Counted from the first letter of the stretch, positions 35,454 through 46,200 are shown. The stretch: 51,128 nt of DNA from Legionellales bacterium (GCA_026399195.1 JAPLRK010000080.1:1-51128); one strand, 5' to 3'. Made by a program: numbers and translations. The notes: generated by a model from the sequence alone, not told the origin.

Positions 35454-37178
35454 ATGATTGGCTTGATCCCACGCCCATTCATTGATGATCTCCTGACGCG
35501 TACAGACATTGTTGAATTCATCGACAGTCACGTCCCATTAAAAAAACGTGGCACAAGCTATACGGCGTGCTGTCCTTTTCACAACGAAAAAACGCCCTCT
35601 TTCAATGTCGTTGCGAAAAACCAGTTTTACCATTGCTTTGGTTGTGGTGCCAGTGGCAATGCCATCAGTTTTGCCATGAATCATTTACATTTAAGTTTTT
35701 CTGACGCCATCGAAGCTCTCGCGCTGCGTTTGGGATTACAAGTCCCCCGAGAAGGTCGCGCTCATACCCCAACAGTCGATGTCAGTCTTTACCAATTTTT
35801 AACCCGTGTCTCCCATTTTTATCAAAAAACATTGAAACGTTCCGGGCTTGTGGCCATTTCTTATTTGAAACAACGACATATCAGCGGTGAAGTGGCTCGC
35901 CTCTATCAAATAGGTTACGCTCCAGTTGGGTGGCATATCCTCGGCACGGAATTCCATCAACATCAACAAGAGCTCCTTGCCACCGGTATGGTGATCGCCA
36001 AAGAAGATGGCAAAACTTACGATCGCTATCGACAACGAATCATGTTTCCCATTCATGACCGACATGGTCGGATCATTGGATTTGGGGGTCGGTCTATCGA
36101 TGATTCGCAAAAACCAAAATACCTCAATTCCCCTGAAACTTCCATTTTTCAAAAAAGTAGGGAATTGTATGGCTTACATCAGGTCCTTCAACACCAAAGC
36201 GCCCCTGATAACATCCTCGTTGTTGAAGGCTATATGGATGTGATAGCCCTTGCCCAACATGGCATATTCAATGCGGTGGCCACCCTTGGAACAGCCACCA
36301 GCACCTACCATATCCAACTTTTAAGTAAATACACAAAACTTTTGATTTTTTGTTTTGATGGCGATGACGCCGGAAGACGAGCGGCAAAACGTGCCTTAGA
36401 GAATACCCTTCCGTATGTCAATGCAGATCTGGATGCGAGGTTTGTTTTTTTACCCGAGAGCCACGATCCTGATAGTCTCGTACGGGAGGAAGGGACCACA
36501 CCCTTTCAGAAGCGCTGTCAAAATGCCCTACCTTTGAGCCGATTTTTCATCGATACCCTCACCCAAGGAACTGACATCACAAGCCTTGCCGGTAAAAGTC
36601 AGCTGATCCATAATGCCAAGCCTTACTTGGTCAAAATGACAAATCACCCTTACAAACACCTGTTGATTGATGAGCTTGCTCGGATCACCCGAATTGAGGC
36701 CCATCGTATTCTACAAATGGTAGAGGATAAAAAATCTGGTCCGCCAGTGACACCCCAGCAAGTCCTCACCCGATCACCCATTCGGATAGCGATTGCCCTT
36801 TTGTTACAACACCCAGATATCGTCACCTCATGCGCCGAAGACGTCATGCCACAACTTGATCCCAAAAAACAACGAGTGCTCAAAACATTAATAGAGCAAA
36901 TTTCCATCCAACCCACCATCAACACAGCCCAATTGGTTGAAGCCTGGCGAGACACCCCCATATTTGATGCCATGACCCAACTCGCCACATGGGATCACCA
37001 AGTCCCTGAAGAAGCCCTGGTCAAAGAGTTCCTCGATATTGTGTTGTTTTTAGCCAAACAGAACCAAGAAAACACCATCCAATATTTGTTAAAAAAAGCA
37101 CAAGACAACCACTTAACAGAGGCTGAACGACTTGATTTGCAAAACCGGTTAAAGCAACGCCATACTAATACGTCATAA
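35454..37178 (+). CDS. dnaG: DNA primase
   Basis: This 574-residue enzyme makes RNA primers at the replication fork. It has the CHC2 zinc domain (C40, H43, C61, C64), the RNA-polymerase core with GFGGRSIDDSQKPKYLNSPET, and a TOPRIM domain (VVEGYMDVIAL and the acidic FDGDDAG). A C-terminal helical domain for DnaB binding follows. Its length is close to E. coli DnaG (581). Only 3 bases separate it from yqeY. The next gene in most relatives, rpoD, is not here; the following gene is an ABC ATPase. Confidence 0.95.
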   Translation: MIGLIPRPFIDDLLTRTDIVEFIDSHVPLKKRGTSYTACCPFHNEKTPSFNVVAKNQFYHCFGCGASGNAISFAMNHLHLSFSDAIEALALRLGLQVPREGRAHTPTVDVSLYQFLTRVSHFYQKTLKRSGLVAISYLKQRHISGEVARLYQIGYAPVGWHILGTEFHQHQQELLATGMVIAKEDGKTYDRYRQRIMFPIHDRHGRIIGFGGRSIDDSQKPKYLNSPETSIFQKSRELYGLHQVLQHQSAPDNILVVEGYMDVIALAQHGIFNAVATLGTATSTYHIQLLSKYTKLLIFCFDGDDAGRRAAKRALENTLPYVNADLDARFVFLPESHDPDSLVREEGTTPFQKRCQNALPLSRFFIDTLTQGTDITSLAGKSQLIHNAKPYLVKMTNHPYKHLLIDELARITRIEAHRILQMVEDKKSGPPVTPQQVLTRSPIRIAIALLLQHPDIVTSCAEDVMPQLDPKKQRVLKTLIEQISIQPTINTAQLVEAWRDTPIFDAMTQLATWDHQVPEEALVKEFLDIVLFLAKQNQENTIQYLLKKAQDNHLTEAERLDLQNRLKQRHTNTS

Positions 37179-37191
37179 GGAAAGGATCGGG
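37172..37191 (+). repeat. Imperfect direct repeat, left copy
   Basis: GTCATAAGGAAAGGATCGGG, covering the dnaG stop codon, recurs at 38971-38988 as GTCATGAAAAGGATCGGG over the stop codon of the ABC gene. The copies differ by one small gap and one base, and flank the split ATPase gene exactly. Confidence 0.5.
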
Positions 37192-37196
37192 GATCT

Positions 37197-38219
37197 ATGT
37201 CAGACATTCTTAATACGCATCATTTGAGTGTTGCTTTGAACACGGTCAAAGTAGTTGACGATCTGAGTTTTTGTTTGAACCCAAAGGAAACACTTGCATT
37301 GCTTGGAGAGTCAGGCTCTGGCAAATCCATGACGGCTCTTGCCATGATGCGGTTGTTGCCGCTTCATGGGGTATACGCCATCGACAGTGACATTCAATTT
37401 GATGGGCTTGCCCTGTTAGATATTCCTTTAGCGCTCATGCGAGCCTTGCGAGGACGTCGATTGGCTATGATTTTTCAAGAGCCAATGACGGCGCTTAATC
37501 CAGTGCTGACCATTGGTACGCAATTAGCCGAGGTCTTCAAGGCACATCATGATGTCAAACCCCATGTGTTAAAATCACACCTGATCGCCTTGTTGCAAGA
37601 AGTTGAGATGCCTCAACCTGAGTTACAACTGAGTCAGTATCCACATCAACTCTCTGGGGGACAAAAGCAGCGCGTGGTGATTGCGATGGCCATCGCTTGT
37701 CGGCCTGATGTCTTGTTGGCAGATGAACCCACCACCGCTCTTGATGTGAGCACTCAGGCTCAAATTTTAACACTTTTGAAAAAATTACAATCTCAGTACA
37801 ACATGAGTTTGTTATTGATAACGCATGATCTCGGCGTGGTAAAAGCAATGGCTGATCGGGTATGTGTGATGTATGCCGGGCAGTTTGTGGAAACGTGTTT
37901 GGTGCATGATTTTTTTAACAAGCCCCTTCACCCCTACGCCCAACAATTGATGTTATCTTTGCCATCGTTAGCGAAACGTTCTCAACGATTACAAGTATTG
38001 AAAGGTCAAGTGCCCTCCATGAATGAGTTGCCTTCAGGATGTCGTTTTCATCCGAGATGCGAGCATGCTTTTACGCCTTGTGCGAACAGCAACCTTTTGA
38101 AAACACCAGAACCGTTCGTTGTCATTTATACCCATCTCATACTACGCTGCCGTCATTGCCATTGTCTGGCGAAGATTGGGGCATTCGCGACAACAAGCTT
38201 GAACCCATCCTTACCGTAA
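37197..38219 (+). CDS. Dipeptide/oligopeptide ABC ATPase, N-terminal half of a split double-ATPase gene
   Basis: An ABC ATPase of the OppD/DppD type occupies about residues 1-300: Walker A GESGSGKS, Q-loop FQEPMTALNP, signature LSGGQKQR, Walker B VLLADEPTTALD, and the cysteine-containing C-terminal motif GCRFHPRCEHAFTPC. After that motif the frame runs on for about 45 unrelated residues. The expected continuation (CEQQPFENTRTVRCHLYP, then a linker and a second ATPase) is in the minus-one frame. The frame is restored if two bases are removed from TGTG at 38079-38082. The gene was therefore probably one YejF/GsiA-like protein with two ATPase domains. The ATG follows a GGGGA site. No permease or binding-protein gene is adjacent. 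Confidence 0.85.
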   Translation: MSDILNTHHLSVALNTVKVVDDLSFCLNPKETLALLGESGSGKSMTALAMMRLLPLHGVYAIDSDIQFDGLALLDIPLALMRALRGRRLAMIFQEPMTALNPVLTIGTQLAEVFKAHHDVKPHVLKSHLIALLQEVEMPQPELQLSQYPHQLSGGQKQRVVIAMAIACRPDVLLADEPTTALDVSTQAQILTLLKKLQSQYNMSLLLITHDLGVVKAMADRVCVMYAGQFVETCLVHDFFNKPLHPYAQQLMLSLPSLAKRSQRLQVLKGQVPSMNELPSGCRFHPRCEHAFTPCANSNLLKTPEPFVVIYTHLILRCRHCHCLAKIGAFATTSLNPSLP

Positions 38220-38977
38220 AGCACATGTCTGTTCATTTTGGTGCAGGAAAGCATTGGTTTCGACCCAATAAGGTGCTTTTTCAAGCGGTGGATGATTTGT
38301 CATTCACACTTTATAAAGGCCGAACACTGGCTTTGGTGGGAGAGTCTGGGTGCGGGAAGACAACCGTCAGCCGTGCCTTGGTTCGACTCCTTCCGATGTG
38401 TTCTGGAGAGGTCTTTTTTGAATCGCGTGAGATCTCCTCTTTCCGAGGACGCGCTTTGAGAAACTTCCGAAAGCAGGTCCAAATCATTTTTCAAGATCCC
38501 TATTCCTCCATGAACCCACGAATGACCGTAGAAGATATTCTCGCTGAAGGATTACGGGCAGAAGGAATGCCTCTGGGAAAGATCAAACTCAAACTGACGC
38601 ATCTATTGGATCAAGTGCATTTATCTAAAAGCAGCTTGAACCGGTATCCGCATCAATTTTCAGGAGGTCAAAGACAGCGCATCTGTATCGCACGAGCCTT
38701 GGCCAAGGGGCCAAAGGTATTGATTTGTGATGAGCCGACCAGCGCGTTGGATATGTCAGTCCAAGCCCAAATCCTTAATTTGCTCAAATCCCTACAACAA
38801 GACAATGGTTTGTCTTATTTGTTCATCACGCACAATATGGGGGTTGTGTCTTATATTGCTGATGATGTTTTGGTGATGAGGGAAGGCCGGGCTATTGAAA
38901 TGGGTGGATGTGAGGATCTGTTGACGAATCCGTCGCATGCTTATACGCGTCAGTTGTTGGATTCTGTGTTGTCATGA
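38039..38977 (+). CDS. Dipeptide/oligopeptide ABC ATPase, C-terminal half of a split double-ATPase gene
   Basis: This frame holds the second ATPase domain, of the OppF/DppF type: Walker A GESGCGKT, Q-loop FQDPYSSMNPRMTV, signature FSGGQRQR, Walker B VLICDEPTSALD and H-loop FITHNMG. The first 14 residues of the nominal frame are out-of-frame to the first gene and are not protein-like. From CEQQPFE (38081) on, the sequence continues the first ATPase's C-terminal motif, then a linker, then LEPILTVKHMSVHF. If translated on its own it could begin at ATG 38224, but that would cut off the first strand of the ATPase fold. It ends in a TGA inside a repeat of the sequence just before the first half. 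Confidence 0.8.
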   Translation: MSFSSEMRACFYALCEQQPFENTRTVRCHLYPSHTTLPSLPLSGEDWGIRDNKLEPILTVKHMSVHFGAGKHWFRPNKVLFQAVDDLSFTLYKGRTLALVGESGCGKTTVSRALVRLLPMCSGEVFFESREISSFRGRALRNFRKQVQIIFQDPYSSMNPRMTVEDILAEGLRAEGMPLGKIKLKLTHLLDQVHLSKSSLNRYPHQFSGGQRQRICIARALAKGPKVLICDEPTSALDMSVQAQILNLLKSLQQDNGLSYLFITHNMGVVSYIADDVLVMREGRAIEMGGCEDLLTNPSHAYTRQLLDSVLS

Positions 38978-38988
38978 AAAGGATCGGG
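38971..38988 (+). repeat. Imperfect direct repeat, right copy
   Basis: This is the partner of the copy at 37172-37191. It ends just before the TTGACA of the efflux-operon promoter. Confidence 0.5.
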
Positions 38989-38991
38989 AGC

Positions 38992-39020
38992 TTGACACTA
39001 GTAGCTTGAACCATAACAAT
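38992..39020 (+). promoter_or_regulatory. Promoter of the RND efflux operon
   Basis: A consensus TTGACA (38992-38997), a 17-base spacer and AACAAT (39015-39020) lie about 30 bases before the adaptor gene. Confidence 0.5.
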
Positions 39021-39048
39021 CAAATATCATCAATAATGGTCACCCTGC

Positions 39049-40206
39049 ATGCGCCCTCAATATGTTCACAAAATCACAGAAACTTTAAAAACTCAAAGAC
39101 AACAACGACCGAAAATATTTTGGTCTTGTGTCGTCGTGGGATGTTTGATGTTGTATTCTCTTTATTTTAATCATCAGACGCTCCCTCCTATAAAAACCAT
39201 CCCAGTCGTTGCCACAGTTGCAGAAAAAAAAGACGTCCCAATTTATATCAGAGAAATTGGTTCTGTCACGCCTCGTGCCAGTATCACCATCAAAACACAA
39301 ATCAATGGTCAATTGATGAATGTCTTTTACAAAGAAGGTCAAATGGTTAAAAAAGGAGATTTATTAGCCCAGATTGATCCTCGGCTTTATGAAGCACAAC
39401 TGAAGCAGTATCAAGGAGAATTAAAGCGAGATGAGGCTTTACTTCAAAATGCGACGATGGACTTAAATCGCTACACAAAACTTTGGCAGCAAAACTCCAT
39501 TTCGCAACAAATCTTAGCGACGCAACACTCTTTGGTGAAACAATACGAAGGGACTGTGGAAACTGACCAAGGGTTGATTCGGGCCACAGAAGTCAATCTT
39601 AGCTATTGTAAAATCACATCCCCTGTCAATGGTCGCATTGGTTTACGCTTGGTCGACCCTGGAAATTTTGTGCAAACCTCAGATACTACTGGGCTTGCAG
39701 TGGTGAATCAAATGACCCCGATCACCGTGATTTTCATCATTCCAGAAGACGATGTGCCAAAAGTTGTCCCTTATCTTCAGAAGAAATTAAAAGTGTTCGC
39801 CTATGACCGACGACAAGAACAAATTCTTGCGACCGGTTCATTATTGGCCATGGATAACCAAGTGAATCCAACCACAGGGACCGTGAAACTTCGAGCCACA
39901 TTTGATAATAAAAATCATCACCTCTTTCCAAGCCAATTTGTGAATATCAGCTTATTACTAGAGACTCTTTTGCAAGCCACAACCATTCCAACGGCTGCCA
40001 TTCAACATCGAGCCAAAGAAGATTATGTCTTTTTAATTGACAGAAAAACCAATATCGTTCACATCAGGACAATCACCACAGGCCCTGTCAATGATGAAGA
40101 TACGGTGGTTACAAAAGGCCTAACCCCTGGAGATGAAGTCGTCCTGGAAGGCGCGGATAAATTGCTCGACCTCTCCATCGTTAAAATCATGACAGAAACA
40201 ACATGA
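39049..40206 (+). CDS. mdtA: RND efflux periplasmic adaptor, MdtA-like
   Basis: This 385-residue membrane fusion protein links an RND pump to the outer-membrane channel. A single N-terminal membrane anchor (about 24-42) is followed by a lipoyl-like domain (IGSVTPRASITIKTQINGQL), an alpha-hairpin (about 105-165), the second lipoyl half (ITSPVNGRIGLRLVDPGNFV) and a beta barrel. VNPTTGTVKLRATFDN and LTPGDEVVLEGADKL near the end are family-typical. The start is uncertain: the ATG at 39049 has no clear ribosome site. Its stop overlaps the mdtB start as ATGA. The pair of different RND pumps downstream makes MdtABC the best match. Confidence 0.88.
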   Translation: MRPQYVHKITETLKTQRQQRPKIFWSCVVVGCLMLYSLYFNHQTLPPIKTIPVVATVAEKKDVPIYIREIGSVTPRASITIKTQINGQLMNVFYKEGQMVKKGDLLAQIDPRLYEAQLKQYQGELKRDEALLQNATMDLNRYTKLWQQNSISQQILATQHSLVKQYEGTVETDQGLIRATEVNLSYCKITSPVNGRIGLRLVDPGNFVQTSDTTGLAVVNQMTPITVIFIIPEDDVPKVVPYLQKKLKVFAYDRRQEQILATGSLLAMDNQVNPTTGTVKLRATFDNKNHHLFPSQFVNISLLLETLLQATTIPTAAIQHRAKEDYVFLIDRKTNIVHIRTITTGPVNDEDTVVTKGLTPGDEVVLEGADKLLDLSIVKIMTETT

Positions 40207-43200
40207 GTCTTTCTGGTTTATTCATTCGTCGCGCCATTTCAACCTCCCTCATCATGGTGGCGATTTTCATGAGTGGCATCCTAAGCTATCGATTATTACC
40301 GGTTTCATCTTTACCAGAAATGGATTATCCAACCATTCAAGTTTCCACCTTTTATCCAGGCGCAAGTCCTGATGTGATGGCATCGACGGTGACCGCACCT
40401 TTAGAGCGTCAATTTGGTCAAATGGCGGGATTAGACTTAATGACATCCAATAGTTCGATGGGCTCCTCCATCATCACCCTGCAATTTTCCTTAGAAACAA
40501 GTTTGGATGTGGCAGAACAAGAGGTTCAAGCCGCCATCAACGTTGCGATGACCTATCTCCCCAAAGCCCTTCCCATCCCACCGGTGTATAACAAAGTCAA
40601 CCCAGCCGATACCCCCATCGTTAGTTTGAGCTTATCTTCCAAAACAATGCCTTTGACGCGCGTCGAAGATTATGCAGACACAAGACTGTCCCCCAAAATT
40701 TCAGAATTATCTGGGGTGGGATTGGTGAGCATCAGCGGAGGACAACGCCCTGCGGTTCGCATTCAAGCCAACCCTGACGCGATTGCAGCTTATGGATTAA
40801 CGTTAGAGGGTTTACGAGCTTTGTTGATGAACTCCAATGTGAATGCCGCCAAAGGGAGCTTTGATGGCCCAAAACTTTCTTACACCATCAATGACAATGA
40901 TCAACTCCTAACAGCCCTTGAATACAAACCCTTAATCGTTGCCTATCAAAATAATTCACCGCTTCGATTGCAAGATATAGCGACAGTCATCGATGGCGCT
41001 GAAAATGTTCGTCAAGCGGGGTGGGTGAATCAACAACCCTCCATCATCTTGAATGTGTTGCGTCAACCAGGGGCAAATGTCATTCAAGTGGCGACAAACG
41101 TGAAAGAATTGTTAACTCGCCTAAGCCCTGATTTACCCAGTGGGATTGAATTAAAGCTGTTGACCGATCGCACCACCACCATTCTTGCAGCAATCACCGA
41201 TGTGCAAATGGAATTAGCCCTTTCCGTAATTTTGGTGGTACTCGTCATTTTTGTGTTTTTACACAGTCCCTCGGCAACCTTTATTCCGAGCATTTCGGTG
41301 CCCTTATCTTTGGTTGGAACCTTAGGAATCATGTACCTCTGTGGTTTTAGTTTGAATAATTTAACCCTCATGGCACTCACCATTGCTGCAGGTTTTGTGG
41401 TCGACGATGCGATTGTGATGATAGAAAATATTTCTCGATACATCGAAAAAGGCGAGTCGCCGCTTGATGCTGCACATAAGGGTGCCTCTCAAATCAGCTT
41501 TACCATCATCTCCTTATCTTTATCCTTAATTGCCGTGCTCATTCCATTATTGTTCATGCGTGACATTGTGGGTCGACTGTTTAGAGAATTTGCCTTAACC
41601 TTATCATTCACCATCCTGCTGTCCGCATTCATCTCCCTAACCTTAACACCCATGTTATGCCGGCATTTACTAAAACAGCAACGAGATGAAGATGCTTCAA
41701 AATTCGCACGTTTCTCAATCGATACTTTAAATAGATTGATTTCACGATATAAAACCTCTCTGCAATGGGTGCTCGTACATCAACCCATAGCACTTGGCCT
41801 ATTTTTACTTACCTTTCTTTTGACGTTATGCTTATTGTTTTGGATCCCAAAAGGATTTTTCCCAGCTCAAGATACCGGGATGATTCAAGGGATCAGTGAA
41901 GCGGCCCAATCCATCTCTTTCAACGCCATGGTTCAAAAACAACAGGCCTTGTCAAAGGTTGTGTTGAGCTCCCCGTCAGTCGATAATTTATCCTCTTTCG
42001 TTGGCATCGATGGCACCAACATCACTTTAAATAGTGGTCGGATGCTCATCAATTTAAAACCTTTGTCCCAACGAGAGGGAGTTCATACCATCATCCAACG
42101 CTTAAAAACTCAATTAGAAAACGTCGTTGGGGCAACTTTATATCTTCAGCCCATTGAAGATTTAACGATTGATTCTTTGGTAAGTCGTGCAAAATATCAA
42201 TACAGCATCAGCTCCCCGAACAGACATGTGACCCAGTACTGGTCAAAAATATTTTTACAAAAATTAAGAGAAATTCCATTGCTTCAAGACGTCGCAAGCG
42301 ATCAACAAAATGAAGGCCTCTATACGCAAATTGAAGTGAATCGAGACACTGCCTCACAGTTAGGCATCACCATGCAGATGATTGATGACACGTTATATGA
42401 TGCATTTGGCCAACGACAAATCTCCCTCTTATTAACGCAAAGCAATCAGTATCGACTGGTGATGGAGGTGTTAGAAAAATTTCAGAAAACGTCATTGGAC
42501 CATTTATACATCAACTCCTCTTCAAATCAGGCCGTGCCCTTTGGCGTTTTCAGCAAAGTATCAGAAACTTTAGGACCCTTATTGATAACGCATATGGATC
42601 AATTCCCCTCAGCAACTCTATCGTTTAATTTAGCCCCTGGTGCCTCATTGGGGGCTGCCATGTCCGCCATCGAAAAAACCAAAGATGATTTGAGTTTACC
42701 CAACAGTGTACAAGCTGAATTTCAAGGCTCCACTAAGATTTTTCAAAATTCTTTACATCATGAAGGATGGCTATTGTTGGCTTCTGTGATAGTGGTCTAC
42801 CTTGTTTTGGGTGTTCTTTATGAAAGTTATATTCATCCTTTAACCATTTTATCCACCCTACCTTCTGCTGCTATGGGCGCATTATTGGCATTGGCTATCA
42901 CCGGCTCAGAACTCACGGTGATTGCATTGATTGGAATTATTTTGTTGATTGGCTTGGTGATGAAAAATGCCATCATGATGATTGATTTTGCCCTAGAACA
43001 AGAGCGACGTTATCAAAAAGCACCCATGGATGCGATATGCGAAGCGGCCATTCTTCGTTTTCGTCCGATCTTAATGACCACTATGGCCTCAATGCTCGGT
43101 GCAGTGCCTTTGGCGTTTGGATGGGGAATGGGCGCAGAATTAAGACATCCCCTCGGCATTGCCATTATTGGGGGGTTGATGATAAGCCAATTGCTCACCC

Positions 43201-43277
43201 TTTACTCAACTCCCGTGATTTACCTCACCTTTGATGCTTTGGCAAAGCGCTTGTTTAACACACGAGTCACAAAGTGA
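40203..43277 (+). CDS. mdtB: RND multidrug efflux transporter, MdtB-like
   Basis: This 1024-residue inner-membrane proton-driven pump has the usual 12 membrane helices and two large periplasmic loops (about residues 40-330 and 560-870). The proton-relay aspartates are in FVVDDAIVMIENI in helix 4, and the opposite helix 10 has LLIGLVMKNAIMMIDFALE. The N-terminal FIRRAISTSLIMVAIFMSG and the periplasmic MDYPTIQVSTFYPGASP are HAE1-type. It forms heterotrimers with MdtC in E. coli. The ATG start overlaps mdtA by 4 bases, and its end overlaps mdtC by 4 bases. Confidence 0.9.
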   Translation: MSLSGLFIRRAISTSLIMVAIFMSGILSYRLLPVSSLPEMDYPTIQVSTFYPGASPDVMASTVTAPLERQFGQMAGLDLMTSNSSMGSSIITLQFSLETSLDVAEQEVQAAINVAMTYLPKALPIPPVYNKVNPADTPIVSLSLSSKTMPLTRVEDYADTRLSPKISELSGVGLVSISGGQRPAVRIQANPDAIAAYGLTLEGLRALLMNSNVNAAKGSFDGPKLSYTINDNDQLLTALEYKPLIVAYQNNSPLRLQDIATVIDGAENVRQAGWVNQQPSIILNVLRQPGANVIQVATNVKELLTRLSPDLPSGIELKLLTDRTTTILAAITDVQMELALSVILVVLVIFVFLHSPSATFIPSISVPLSLVGTLGIMYLCGFSLNNLTLMALTIAAGFVVDDAIVMIENISRYIEKGESPLDAAHKGASQISFTIISLSLSLIAVLIPLLFMRDIVGRLFREFALTLSFTILLSAFISLTLTPMLCRHLLKQQRDEDASKFARFSIDTLNRLISRYKTSLQWVLVHQPIALGLFLLTFLLTLCLLFWIPKGFFPAQDTGMIQGISEAAQSISFNAMVQKQQALSKVVLSSPSVDNLSSFVGIDGTNITLNSGRMLINLKPLSQREGVHTIIQRLKTQLENVVGATLYLQPIEDLTIDSLVSRAKYQYSISSPNRHVTQYWSKIFLQKLREIPLLQDVASDQQNEGLYTQIEVNRDTASQLGITMQMIDDTLYDAFGQRQISLLLTQSNQYRLVMEVLEKFQKTSLDHLYINSSSNQAVPFGVFSKVSETLGPLLITHMDQFPSATLSFNLAPGASLGAAMSAIEKTKDDLSLPNSVQAEFQGSTKIFQNSLHHEGWLLLASVIVVYLVLGVLYESYIHPLTILSTLPSAAMGALLALAITGSELTVIALIGIILLIGLVMKNAIMMIDFALEQERRYQKAPMDAICEAAILRFRPILMTTMASMLGAVPLAFGWGMGAELRHPLGIAIIGGLMISQLLTLYSTPVIYLTFDALAKRLFNTRVTK

Positions 43278-46200
43278 ATTTATCCATCCTCTTCATTCAA
43301 CGCCCCATCGCGACCACTTTGTTGGCCGTTGGTCTAGCACTGGGCGGGATGATTGCATTTTATCTATTACCCGTTGCTTCCTTGCCTCAAGTTGATTTCC
43401 CAACCATTAATGTGTCAGCAAGTTTACCAGGTGCAAGCCCTGAAACCATGGCAAGCTCTGTGGCAACGCCTCTAGAGCGTCAAATTGGGCGCATTGGGGG
43501 GATCTCCGAAATGACTTCGACCAATACGCTCGGATCAACAAACATCACAGTCCAATTTGATTTATCGCGAGATATTAATGGGGCGGCTCGCGATATACAA
43601 TCGGCCATCACTGCAGCCTTAAGCCAACTCCCCACCAATTTGCAAAGCCGGCCAACGTACCGAAAAGTCAATCCCGCAGATGCACCTATTCTCATCTTAT
43701 CCTTAACCTCAGATGAATACACCCCCGGCCAGATGTATGATGTTGCCTCCACCATTGTGCAACAAAAATTATCTCGGGTGGATGGGGTAGCGCAGGTCAT
43801 GGTTGCTGGGAGCTCTTTACCCGCGGTTCGAATCGAATTAAATCCGACCGCGTTAACGGCTTATGGCATCGGGATAGAAAAAGTGGCATCGGCCATCATT
43901 TCGGCCAACCTAAAGCAACCCAAAGGACAAGTCATCAAAGATAGAGAACGTCTATCAACTCTCATTAATCATGATCAATTGTCAACGGCAAAAGAATTTG
44001 CCCCCATCATCGTTGCCTACAATTCATCAGGACCGATTCGAATCTCTCACCTTGGTCAAACCATAGATTCTGTCTCTGACATTCGAAATATTGGTTTAAC
44101 AAACGACAAACTGTCAGTTATTTTAGTCGTTTTTAAAGAACCCGGGGCCAATGCCATCCAAACCGTGGAAAAAATTAAAAGTATTTTTCCACAAATAAGT
44201 GATGCTATTCCCGCAGCCATGAATCTCAAGGTGATGATGGATAGAACCGTCACCATAAGAACCTCATTATTTGATGTGGAGATAACGCTCATCATCGCCA
44301 TGCTATTAGTGATAGCCGTCACCTATTTTTTTCTTGGCAATTTTCGAGCGATGGTGATTCCTGGTGTTGCTGTCCCCTTATCACTACTAGGGACCTGCGG
44401 GGTATTGAAATTATTCGGTTATTCTTTAGACAATTTTTCATTGATGGCTTTAACCATTTCAACAGGATTTGTGGTGGATGATGCCGTCGTTGTGCTGGAA
44501 AATGTGATGCGCTACATCGAGAAAGGACTCTCCCCCAAAGAGGCCGCCATCATTGGTTCCAAAGAAATTGGATTTACTGTGGTTTCGATGAGCTTATCTC
44601 TCATTGCCGTCTTTATTCCTATTTTATTCATGGGTGGATTGGTCGGCCGGCTGTTCTTTGAGTTTGCCCTAACCCTAGCGGTGGCGGTTTTAATCTCCAT
44701 GGTCATTTCTCTCACCGTTACCCCCATGATGTGTGCCCATTTCCTAGTTCAAACCAGCGCCATTCGCAACAATCCCTACCTTCAATCTTTCCATCATCTT
44801 CAAAAGCATTATGGCAAGAGCCTACGCTGGGCTTTACGTCGTCCTGCGCTGTTACTTTGCACAGCACTTGGCACCGTCCTGCTCAGTATTCTGTTATTGA
44901 TGGTGATTCCTAAAGGGTTTTTCCCGCAACAAGATACTGGTCGAATTCAAGCCAGTATTCAAGCAGATCAAAATATTTCATTTCAAGCCATGAGAGTCAA
45001 ACTGCATCAGTTTGTGAGATTGGTGATGAAAGACAAGGCTGTTGACAACGTCGTGGCATTCAGCGGAACCAACTCTGGCCCCAAAGGCAATACCGCCAAC
45101 ACAGGCTCCATGTACATCACGCTAAAACCTTTATCCCTCAGAGGAATCTCGGCAGATGCCGTAGTGAATCGATTGCGTAAGACACTTTCAAAAGTACAGG
45201 GTGCAACACTTTACCTACAAGCAACCCAAGATTTGATGATCGGCGCTCGTCAATCCAGCGCACAATTTCAATATACTTTATCTTCAGAGAACTTAGAACA
45301 GTTAAATCAATGGGTTCCTCGTATTTTAGAGCGTTTAAAAAAAATCAAGGGTATCGCAGATGTGAACAGTGATGTACTGAACCATGGATTACAACTTTAT
45401 GTGACTATTGATAAAGATACAGCCTCTCGATTTGGCATTACCGACGCCCAAATTGACACAACACTTTATGATGCCTTTGGACAAAGTCAAATCTCATACA
45501 TTTATACCGACATGAATCAGTATAACGTGGTCTTGGAAGTCGCACCCAAATATTGGCAATTTCCTAAAACCTTAGACCAAATTTATGTGACTTCTGCCTC
45601 GGGTCAATTGGTCCCTTTATCGGCCTTTGCGAGTTTTAAACCAGGCAACACGTTATTATCCGTTAATCATCAAGGCCAAGCTGCTGCCGCGACCCTATCT
45701 TTTAATTTATTACCTAAAAAAGCCTTAGGGGATGCTGTGAATGATGTGACAACAACCCTCCATAAAATGCAGATCCCTCCCACGATTCATGGCAATTTTC
45801 AAGGCACTGCACAAGCTTTTCAAGAATCATCATCGAATGAACATTGGCTCATCGCTGCTGCCATTTTATCGGTATATATTGTCTTAGGCATTTTATATGA
45901 AAGCCTCATCCATCCCATCACCATTTTATCGACCATTCCCTCCGCAGGCGTTGGGGCACTCTTAGCTTTATTGTTGAGCGGCACAGATTTTAGCCTCATT
46001 GCTTTGATTGGCATTATTTTACTGATCGGAATTGTGAAAAAAAACGCCATCATGATGATTGATTTTGCCTTACAAGCAAGACGAAAGCGACGTAAAACAT
46101 TTGCTGCAGCCATTTATGAAGCCGGACTTTTAAGGTTACGCCCCATATTGATGACCACCATGGCCGCCCTATTTGGCGCACTGCCTTTGGTCATTGGTTT

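Noticed and set aside
38039-38219. Programmed minus-one frameshift joining the ABC halves
   Set aside because: No canonical slippery heptamer with a following stem was seen in the overlap; a TG duplication explains it more simply.
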